Origin: a bacterium
GTDB lineage: Bacteria; UBA3054
Reading direction: 5' to 3'
Length of the DNA: 5,000 nt
Assembly (NCBI GenBank): GCA_017538635.1
Contig: JAFYIM010000244.1
Coordinates: 1-5,000, forward strand
In this document: positions 1-5,000 of the stretch, one piece after another
How the letters are laid out: each line of letters opens with the position of its first letter
How positions within the stretch are numbered: the first letter of the stretch is position 1
Made by a program: the position numbers and the translations under genes
The notes under the pieces: generated by a model
Database searches by the model: none
What the model saw: only the letters and a program-made list of their open reading frames with translations
What the model was told of the DNA's origin: nothing

Positions 1-728
1 CCAAAGCCTACCTTGAAAGACTGAGGATCAATTCCAACGGCGTCTTTTTAGTCTGCATCGACTTCGACGCGGGAAGCGACGCGGAATTAGGCCCCATGGC
101 CTACGCTTCCATTCGCCACGCCTTCAGCCTCGGCATCAAGGTCTTAATAAACAACGGCTACACCGTCATGGCCCAGCCGCTTTCCCAGATGATCGTGGAC
201 TCCGCCGCGCTGGGCGGAGCGACCATGCCCAGGCCCTACGGCTTTAAAAAGGCCGGAAGCGACTTCGTCTTTTTCGGCTTCCGCCCCAACCCCTTCCAGG
301 TCTATCTGCAGATGGGAGAATCAGTCCTCTCCGCTTACGAGACGGACTATTCCGGAAAGCCTCTGGCGGAAATGCCGATCATGAAAGGCATAAAAGATAT
401 TCGCGACATCGACGGGATCGCGGCTTACTCCTGCAACGTGGGCACGCCGGAATCCTGGATCAACGTCGCGCAGACAAAATTCAATATCCCTTTGGTCGTC
501 GGCATGACGGCCGTCTCGGTCTCCGACTACTTCCCCTACCTGCAATCCGGCCAGCTCATAGGTCTTATTACCGGTTTGCGCGGAGCGGCGGAATACGAGA
601 AGACCGTGGGCGCACCGCCCGTGGCCAACCGCAGGATGTGGGCGCAACTCTACACCCACGCCTTCGCCATCGGGCTTATTGTCGTAGGCAACATAGAATA
701 TTTTATAAAAGGAAAACGGGCTGCTTAG
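1..728 (+). CDS. Membrane-anchored alpha/beta protein, uncharacterised family, copy 1 (5' end missing)
   Basis: The reading frame is open from base 3 to the TAG at 726-728, giving 241 visible codons. An internal ATG at 96 is not the true start, because the codons before it already match the paralogue at 1773-2738 (for example INSNGV against INTNGV). By that alignment the real start lies roughly 240 bases before the window. Visible features are alternating hydrophobic strands and helices (VFLVCIDF, KVLINNGY, FVFFGFRP, PLVVGMTAVS), which suggest a Rossmann-like alpha/beta domain, and a C-terminal membrane segment around AFAIGLIVVGNIEYF followed by basic residues. Blocks shared with the paralogue include GFRPN, YLQMGES, YETDYSG, YLQSGQL and GLRGAAEYE. 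I recall similar proteins as a conserved but unnamed family encoded next to a polytopic membrane protein, and that is the arrangement here. The domain side (probably extracytoplasmic) and the function are inferred or unknown. The gene call is certain; the role is not. Confidence 0.88.
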   Translation, partial: KAYLERLRINSNGVFLVCIDFDAGSDAELGPMAYASIRHAFSLGIKVLINNGYTVMAQPLSQMIVDSAALGGATMPRPYGFKKAGSDFVFFGFRPNPFQVYLQMGESVLSAYETDYSGKPLAEMPIMKGIKDIRDIDGIAAYSCNVGTPESWINVAQTKFNIPLVVGMTAVSVSDYFPYLQSGQLIGLITGLRGAAEYEKTVGAPPVANRRMWAQLYTHAFAIGLIVVGNIEYFIKGKRAA

Positions 729-752
729 CCCAAAAAACTTTAAAGGAGATAT

Positions 753-1766
753 ATGGGTCCTGATACGTTTATTGACCTCATCGGTGTGTGGATCGCCGCC
801 CTGCTTACCCTGGGCGTTTATTCCTCGCTTATCAAAGACACCTTCATTTCGAAGCTGACGGAAGCCGTCTTCGTCGGCGTCAGTTTCGGTATGTCGATCG
901 TCTTCACCTACTACAACGGCATCAAGCCGAAGATCGAGGAGCCCTTAGTCCGCTACTATCAGAATCTGCACGTGGATTACGCCACCGTCACCAACGCCGT
1001 CACCAAAACCGTAGAAAAGATCGCGGACGCCAAGTCGCTCTCCGCTGAATCGGCAACGGAAGAACTGACGGATGAGATCACGTCCCGCGCCTTCGATACC
1101 AACCGCTTCTTCGCAGTATTGGACAGCGCCCTCTACAAGCAGACCCTGAAACTGCAATCGACCAACGAGGTGGCCGTATCATTGCAGAGCGCCTTCGCCA
1201 GTTCCGAAGTTAACCTCGTGGACAAAGCGACGGTCATGGGCGCCCTCAACGAGTATTTCACAACCTACAAGACCGTGCCGACGAGCCGCCACTTCTGGGT
1301 TTTGTACATCTTCTTCTCGGTTATTCTGGGCTTGATGTTCATCACGCGTTTCTTCCCGAAACACGCCTGGCTCTCCCGCTTCCCCATGGCCTACACCATC
1401 GGTATCGGCGTCGGCATGGGCACGCCGCTTTCCTTCCAGTCCCAGATCATGCAGCAGGTCCAGGCCTCCTTCATTCCAATGCTGGTCAGGAATCCCAACG
1501 GCATCGACTGGATCGCGACCGCCGGCAACCTCTCCCTAGTCATCGGCACACTTACCGTCCTCTACTACTTCTTTTTCTCCTTTAAGAAAGAGGACGCCGC
1601 CTCCCGCGGAGCGACCAAGATCGGCATCGCCTACCTTATGATCGGTTTCGGCGCCTCCTTTGCCTTCACCATCATGGCCCGCGTGTCGCTTCTTATCGGC
1701 CGAATCAACTTTTTGCAGGACGAGTGGATCCAGGGAACTTACGAGTTCTTCAAGTATCTCAACTAA
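753..1766 (+). CDS. Polytopic integral membrane protein, uncharacterised family
   Basis: This 337-residue protein has about six hydrophobic membrane segments, near residues 6-27, 38-56, 179-200, 210-226, 254-277 and 290-316. The start at 753 is supported by a clear Shine-Dalgarno sequence AAAGGAG at 742-748, four bases upstream. The gene begins 24 bases after the upstream stop and ends 6 bases before the next ATG, so it is almost certainly cotranscribed with both flanking paralogues. Conserved-looking blocks are FVGVSFGMS in segment 2, WLSRFPMAY before segment 4, and GFGASFAFTIMARVSLLIGR in segment 6. Between segments 2 and 3 lies a soluble, mostly helical, charged stretch of about 120 residues (60-178), rich in Glu, Lys, Thr and Ala. 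It could be a partner-binding domain. I see no transporter signature, nucleotide-binding motif or protease motif. The family looks like one I recall as conserved and unnamed in several environmental phyla. A role as the membrane core of a complex with the neighbouring anchored proteins is inference from gene order. Confidence 0.92.
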   Translation: MGPDTFIDLIGVWIAALLTLGVYSSLIKDTFISKLTEAVFVGVSFGMSIVFTYYNGIKPKIEEPLVRYYQNLHVDYATVTNAVTKTVEKIADAKSLSAESATEELTDEITSRAFDTNRFFAVLDSALYKQTLKLQSTNEVAVSLQSAFASSEVNLVDKATVMGALNEYFTTYKTVPTSRHFWVLYIFFSVILGLMFITRFFPKHAWLSRFPMAYTIGIGVGMGTPLSFQSQIMQQVQASFIPMLVRNPNGIDWIATAGNLSLVIGTLTVLYYFFFSFKKEDAASRGATKIGIAYLMIGFGASFAFTIMARVSLLIGRINFLQDEWIQGTYEFFKYLN

Positions 1767-1772
1767 TATTTG

Positions 1773-2738
1773 ATGCTCTCTTTTTGGCGTAACAATTACC
1801 GCGTCATAATCTACCTGCTGACTTTTGCCAGCGTGTGGATAGGTCTCGTTATGACCGCAAAGCTAAAAATCAACGCTTCCGCGGCCACAAAAGGCCTCTA
1901 CGACGCCCTGGAGCAGCTTCCGGAAACGCACGCCGCCATGATAAGGGAGGAGGAGGAGAAGCTGCAAAAACTCCTCAAGGACGAGAAAGCTGATCCTAAG
2001 GCGATAACCGTCCTGGAAGAGCATATCTCCCGCGCCAAAATAAACACCAACGGCGTCGTCCTTCTGAACATCAACTACAATCCCGGCTCCGAAGCGGAAC
2101 TGACGCCCATGTCTATGGCCGTCTGCCGCCATGCCTTCAGGCGCGGCGCCAAACTGCTCATCAACGTCGGCTATGACGTCATGAGCCAGCCCCTGGCCCA
2201 GAAGATCATAAGCGACGCGGCGCTGGACGGACGCTCCGTAGATCCCCCCTACCCCTTCCGGGAAAGCGGCGTCGATTACCTCTTCTTCGGCTTTAGGCCC
2301 AACGCTTTCCAGGTCTATCTCCAGATGGGCGAATCCATCACGGCGGCTTACGAGACGGATTATTCAGGGCGCGACACCTCCTCCATGCCCATTATGCGCG
2401 GCATCAAAGATTTCAGCGACATCGACCTGGTGGTCACGGTCTCCAGTTTCGTGGGCGGACCGGAGATGTGGATCAACGTGGGCAAGACAAAATTCAACAA
2501 ACCGGTGGCCAGCGGCATGACGGCCGTTTCCGCCTCCGACTACTATCCTTACCTTCAGTCAGGCCAACTCTGCGGCCTGCTCTCCGGACTCAGAGGCGCC
2601 GCGGAATACGAGGCTCTCGTGAACGTCAATCCGGCCCCCGCCACCAGAAGGATGTGGGCGCAATTATACATCCACACCTTTGCCATTCTTCTCATCATAA
2701 TAGGCAACATCGAGTACTTTTTGCGAAGCAAAAAGTAA
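1773..2738 (+). CDS. Membrane-anchored alpha/beta protein, uncharacterised family, copy 2 (complete)
   Basis: This is a complete 321-residue paralogue of the protein ending at 728. I chose ATG 1773; a TTG directly before it (1770) could add one residue. No Shine-Dalgarno is visible, and the previous stop is only 6 bases away, so translational coupling is likely. Layout: N-terminal membrane segment at residues 11-27, helical and strongly charged stalk at about 42-90 (EEEEKLQKLLKDEK, possible short coiled coil), alpha/beta domain at about 91-290, and C-terminal membrane segment at about 299-316 ending in RSKK. The domain alternates strands and helices (VVLLNINY, KLLINVGY, DYLFFGF, DLVVTVSS, PVASGMTAVS). 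Blocks shared with copy 1 are GFRPN (173-177), QMGES (184-188), ETDYSG (194-199), GMTAVS (248-253) and GLRGAAEYE (272-280). Two terminal membrane segments would place the whole domain on one side of the membrane, probably outside. A terminator follows, so this is the last gene of the operon. No function is recognised. Confidence 0.92.
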   Translation: MLSFWRNNYRVIIYLLTFASVWIGLVMTAKLKINASAATKGLYDALEQLPETHAAMIREEEEKLQKLLKDEKADPKAITVLEEHISRAKINTNGVVLLNINYNPGSEAELTPMSMAVCRHAFRRGAKLLINVGYDVMSQPLAQKIISDAALDGRSVDPPYPFRESGVDYLFFGFRPNAFQVYLQMGESITAAYETDYSGRDTSSMPIMRGIKDFSDIDLVVTVSSFVGGPEMWINVGKTKFNKPVASGMTAVSASDYYPYLQSGQLCGLLSGLRGAAEYEALVNVNPAPATRRMWAQLYIHTFAILLIIIGNIEYFLRSKK

Positions 2739-2763
2739 AGGTCGGGAAGCATCAAAAAGGGAT

Positions 2764-2783
2764 GGCTTAAAAAGCCGTTTTTT
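2764..2783 (+). terminator. Rho-independent terminator after the membrane operon
   Basis: A perfect 5-bp stem GGCTT/AAGCC with an AAA loop (2764-2776) is followed by G and six T (2778-2783), starting 26 bases after the stop at 2738. The stem can be lengthened by weak T-G and A-T pairs at its base. The short A-run at 2754-2758 means weak function from the other strand is possible, but no minus-strand gene is present to need it. The position between two independent genes supports the call. Confidence 0.75.
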
Positions 2784-2785
2784 CA

Positions 2786-2814
2786 TAGAATAAATAAGAT
2801 AATAATTTATTCTA
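2786..2814. promoter_or_regulatory. Perfect 10-bp inverted repeat in the AT-rich leader; candidate operator or promoter
   Basis: The arms TAGAATAAAT (2786-2795) and ATTTATTCTA (2805-2814) are exact reverse complements separated by 9 bases. They lie between the terminator and the start of the secreted-protein gene, in the only strongly AT-rich stretch of the window. -10-like hexamers fall inside it (TAGAAT at 2786, GATAAT at 2798), but no convincing -35 box is seen. No T-run follows either arm, so it is not a second intrinsic terminator. A dimeric regulator site or a 5'-leader hairpin are both possible; the role is inferred from position only. Confidence 0.45.
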
Positions 2815-2826
2815 AAAACAACCACT

Positions 2827-2843
2827 TTTTTCATTATGAAAAA
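2827..2843. promoter_or_regulatory. Palindrome covering the start codon of the secreted-protein gene
   Basis: TTTTTCAT and ATGAAAAA (8-base arms, one central T) form a perfect inverted repeat, and the right arm begins with the ATG at 2836. In the mRNA it could fold as a weak 7-bp A-U-rich stem with a UUA loop, placing the start codon at the stem-loop junction. No Shine-Dalgarno precedes the ATG; the preceding bases are ACCACTTTTTTCATT. Part of the symmetry comes from the common signal-peptide start ATGAAAAA, so it may be coincidence. Confidence 0.3.
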
Positions 2844-5000
2844 CTTTCTTCTCTGCACCTTGTTTGCGGCCTCTGTTTTCTGCGCCGCTGATGACCTTAT
2901 CTATTCCTGCGGCTTCGAACCGGAGGAAGGTTTCGAACTTGGACCTGTGACTGAACAAGTTGGCTGGGACGTCATAGATGGACGCCACAGCTACGACTCG
3001 ATCTTCGACGTCACCAACAAGACCGAGCTCGTGAAAAGCGGCAGCCAGGCTCTCACGATGCGCACCTTCAGATATGAAGGCTCGGATAGCGACGAAAGGC
3101 CTTTCGTCGGCGTCAATTTCGAGTTGGAAAGTGTGGAAAACAAATACGTGGTCCTGTCCGGCGACTTCCTTTATCCCGCCGGCAAGGACAGCTGGGTAAA
3201 GCTGAATTTCGCCGACTCCAGGGAATACGCCATACTCGTCGCCTACAACAGGGAAGGCTACCATAGCGTAAAATTCGCCTACACCGACCTTATAGGGGGC
3301 GGCCACAAAGAGGAAAAAGTCGCCGAGATCCCCAACGACACCTTCTGCCACTACGAACTGGTCGTCGATCCCACGCACAAGACCATCATAAGCTGCTCCG
3401 TTGACGATGGCATCCTTACCAACACCGCCACAAGAATGATGGGCTATTACAAAAACGATTCCTCCAAGGAGCCCATCCCCAACCGCATCGCCCTGGAATG
3501 CGATCTAAGCTGCGACAACCTGAAGATAGAGACCAGGCAGGCCGAAACCAAGCCGGCGGAACTCATGCTCTCAAAAGGCGGACTGTATGTTGACAAAAGC
3601 TCGGACAGCGCCACTTTCAACATCATGAACGCAGGCACCTCGCCATTCGATTACACTATAACGACAGACAATGATCCGGAATGGCTGACCATAGAGCCTG
3701 CCTCCGGCACCTGCAGCGCCTCGCAAAAAGTCACGCTGACGATAAACAGGGAAGGCATGACCGACCGCTATTACAAGACTCTCATCACAGTGAGCACCTG
3801 GAATGCCGGAACGAAAACGCTCTATCTCGGCGTGGCCAGCGGAAACGTCCTTATGGAGGAGAATTTTGAAACTCCCTACATGACAGAGGGCGAAATAACC
3901 GGCCAGGGCGCCTGGAACGGCAAAAAGGATGACGGCTACGGCAAGCTTTACAACAATATGATAGTGACCAACGTTGATTTCGGCATCGACGGCGCCTGCG
4001 CCCACCTTTTATGCGGCGACGGCTATGACGGCTACACCTGCCCCGCCAAAGCCGACAAGGGCTCCTGCGTGAAGGTCAGCCTAAAATTGTACTTCGGTTC
4101 CGAATCGGATGTTGAAAATCTCTTCATCACGGAACCCTACTGGAGCAGATGCGCTCATTTTTACTTCAAGCGCGTGGACGACCGCATTTATCTTTACAAA
4201 TTCAACGACGCCAACAAATATCTGCTGGCCGGCGAACACAGCGAACCGCTTGACACCTGGATCGACTTCAGCTTCACCATGGACTACACTTCCTACGTCC
4301 TGAATAGTTTGACCTTTGGCAACCTGACGACGAACTATGCGGAAGGCTTCGCCCTTTGGGGCAAGCCCAACGACCGCGTCGATCCCTGTGAAAGATACGA
4401 AAGTTTCGCCATCGGCTGCGGCAACAGCGGTACTGTTGACGCAAAAATATTTATTGACGATCTTAAGATCGAGCAGACGGAAAGGGAGATCAATGACGGC
4501 AAGCTCGCCGTTTCGACTGACACTATCTACGCTGAAAGGACAAGTAATTCCGTCACCTTCCAGGTCCGTAACACCGGCACGACTTCCTTCGATTATACGG
4601 TGAGCGCCGAAGACGCTCCGGAATGGCTCACAATAGAGCCCGCGGAGGGCAGCTGCGTCTCTCCGCAAACTGTTACGCTCTCCTTCGACAGAAGCCTCAT
4701 GACCAACGGCTACTACAGGACTTTTGTGACCGTGGACGCCGGAGAGGCCGGCACCAAACAGATCTATTTGGCCGTGCCCAACGGAACAGTCGTCATGTAC
4801 GAGAATTTCGAGGCCCCCTACATGGTTCCCGGCGAAGTGACCGGACAGGGACTTTGGAACGGTAAGAAAGACGACGGCTACGGCAAGCTCTACAACGAGA
4901 TGATCGTTACCAACGTGGACTTCGGCTATGAGGGCGCCTGCGCCCACCTCTGGCGCGGCAACGGCTGGGACGGCTACACGCTTAAGGCCAAATGCGACAA
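2836..5000 (+). CDS. Secreted multidomain protein with alternating jelly-roll-like and BACON-like modules (3' end missing)
   Basis: The frame is open with no stop from ATG 2836 to the window end, giving 721 complete codons, and the protein continues beyond. The start is the first ATG after an in-frame TAA at 2803. Residues 1-18 form a signal peptide (MKNFLLCTLFAASVFCAA, then DD) without a proper lipobox. Modules: concanavalin/LamG-like jelly roll 1, about 19-241 (GFE at 26-28, GSQALTMR, ending DNLKIE); BACON-like 1, about 242-335 (PEWLTIEPASG from residue 281); jelly roll 2, about 336-555 (ENFE at 342-345, ending IFIDDLKIE); BACON-like 2, about 556-649 (PEWLTIEPAEG from residue 595); and jelly roll 3 from about 650, cut by the edge. 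In BACON and laminin-type modules such folds often bind glycans or act as spacers in surface enzymes and adhesins. No glycosidase or protease catalytic motif is visible in this part. Any enzyme domain or C-terminal sorting signal would lie downstream. A terminator separates the gene from the membrane operon, so it is probably regulated on its own. Confidence 0.9.
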   Translation, partial: MKNFLLCTLFAASVFCAADDLIYSCGFEPEEGFELGPVTEQVGWDVIDGRHSYDSIFDVTNKTELVKSGSQALTMRTFRYEGSDSDERPFVGVNFELESVENKYVVLSGDFLYPAGKDSWVKLNFADSREYAILVAYNREGYHSVKFAYTDLIGGGHKEEKVAEIPNDTFCHYELVVDPTHKTIISCSVDDGILTNTATRMMGYYKNDSSKEPIPNRIALECDLSCDNLKIETRQAETKPAELMLSKGGLYVDKSSDSATFNIMNAGTSPFDYTITTDNDPEWLTIEPASGTCSASQKVTLTINREGMTDRYYKTLITVSTWNAGTKTLYLGVASGNVLMEENFETPYMTEGEITGQGAWNGKKDDGYGKLYNNMIVTNVDFGIDGACAHLLCGDGYDGYTCPAKADKGSCVKVSLKLYFGSESDVENLFITEPYWSRCAHFYFKRVDDRIYLYKFNDANKYLLAGEHSEPLDTWIDFSFTMDYTSYVLNSLTFGNLTTNYAEGFALWGKPNDRVDPCERYESFAIGCGNSGTVDAKIFIDDLKIEQTEREINDGKLAVSTDTIYAERTSNSVTFQVRNTGTTSFDYTVSAEDAPEWLTIEPAEGSCVSPQTVTLSFDRSLMTNGYYRTFVTVDAGEAGTKQIYLAVPNGTVVMYENFEAPYMVPGEVTGQGLWNGKKDDGYGKLYNEMIVTNVDFGYEGACAHLWRGNGWDGYTLKAKCD
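3559..5000 (+). repeat. Tandem 942-bp coding repeat (unit A complete, unit B partial)
   Basis: Unit A spans 3559-4500. Unit B starts at 4501 and runs off the window. The offset is exactly 942 bases (314 codons) at every landmark checked: PEWLTIEP at 3676 and 4618, and GACGGCTACGGCAAGCT at 3931 and 4873. Each unit encodes one BACON-like module followed by one jelly-roll-like module. Conservation is uneven: the stretch around WNGKKDDGYGKLYN and MIVTNVDFG is nearly identical, while the starts of the BACON modules differ much more. The first jelly roll (from about 2890) has no BACON module before it and is more distant. Confidence 0.85.

Noticed and set aside
96..728. Taking ATG 96 as the start of the first gene.
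   Set aside because: The frame is open upstream to the window edge, and the codons before 96 align with the paralogue (residues 89-112 of copy 2). This is an internal methionine, so the gene is partial.
294..2320. Short direct DNA repeats between the paralogues (TTCCAGGTCTATCT at 294 and 2307; GCTTACGAGACGGA at 333 and 2346), as a possible mobile element or recombination site.
   Set aside because: They fall at the same codons of two homologous genes (constant 2,013-base offset) and encode conserved residues, so they reflect gene duplication rather than a mobile element.
2786..2814. Reading the inverted repeat as a second terminator or as an insertion-element end.
   Set aside because: No T-run follows on either strand, the stem is pure A/T-rich, and there is no transposase or target duplication nearby.
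2812..3378. A 188-codon minus-strand frame that reaches into the intergenic gap.
   Set aside because: It is antisense to the signal peptide and first jelly-roll module. It ends without any supporting context, and the sense frame explains the sequence fully.
4081..4947. A 288-codon open frame on the minus strand.
   Set aside because: It lies wholly antisense to the secreted-protein gene, whose frame is open, has a signal peptide and shows domain repeats. The antisense product has low-complexity Gly/Val/Ala composition and no recognisable domain, and its upstream has no start signals. It is a shadow of codon bias in the sense gene.

Overview
The window is a bacterial chromosome fragment of medium-high GC (mid-50s percent by eye). 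All genes lie on the plus strand and coding density is high. No rRNA, tRNA, transposase, phage or CRISPR sequence is visible. The exported protein built from BACON-like and jelly-roll-like modules, and the uncharacterised membrane gene set before it, fit the uncultured Lentisphaerota/Kiritimatiellota/Planctomycetota part of the PVC group. A Bacteroidota-like or other environmental lineage is not excluded, so the taxonomic guess is weak.

Region 1 (1-2738) is a compact three-gene unit that looks like one operon. It holds a membrane-anchored alpha/beta protein cut by the left edge, a 337-residue multi-pass membrane protein, and a second, full-length copy of the first protein. The two paralogues align almost without gaps over about 235 residues, are roughly 60% identical by eye, and lie about 2,013 bases apart. 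The likely picture is a membrane complex in which two related anchored subunits work with one polytopic partner. No catalytic function can be assigned from the sequence.

Region 2 (2739-2835) is the only real intergenic gap. It contains a good rho-independent terminator, then an AT-rich stretch with a perfect 10-bp inverted repeat. A second small palindrome overlaps the next start codon. This gap separates the membrane operon from an independent transcription unit.

Region 3 (2836-5000, running off the right edge) is one very long open frame for a secreted repeat protein. It has a signal peptide, then a jelly-roll-like module, and then BACON-like plus jelly-roll-like units repeating with an exact 942-base (314-residue) period. 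It is probably a surface or secreted protein that binds carbohydrate or another ligand. Its C-terminus, and therefore any cell-surface anchor, lies outside the window.
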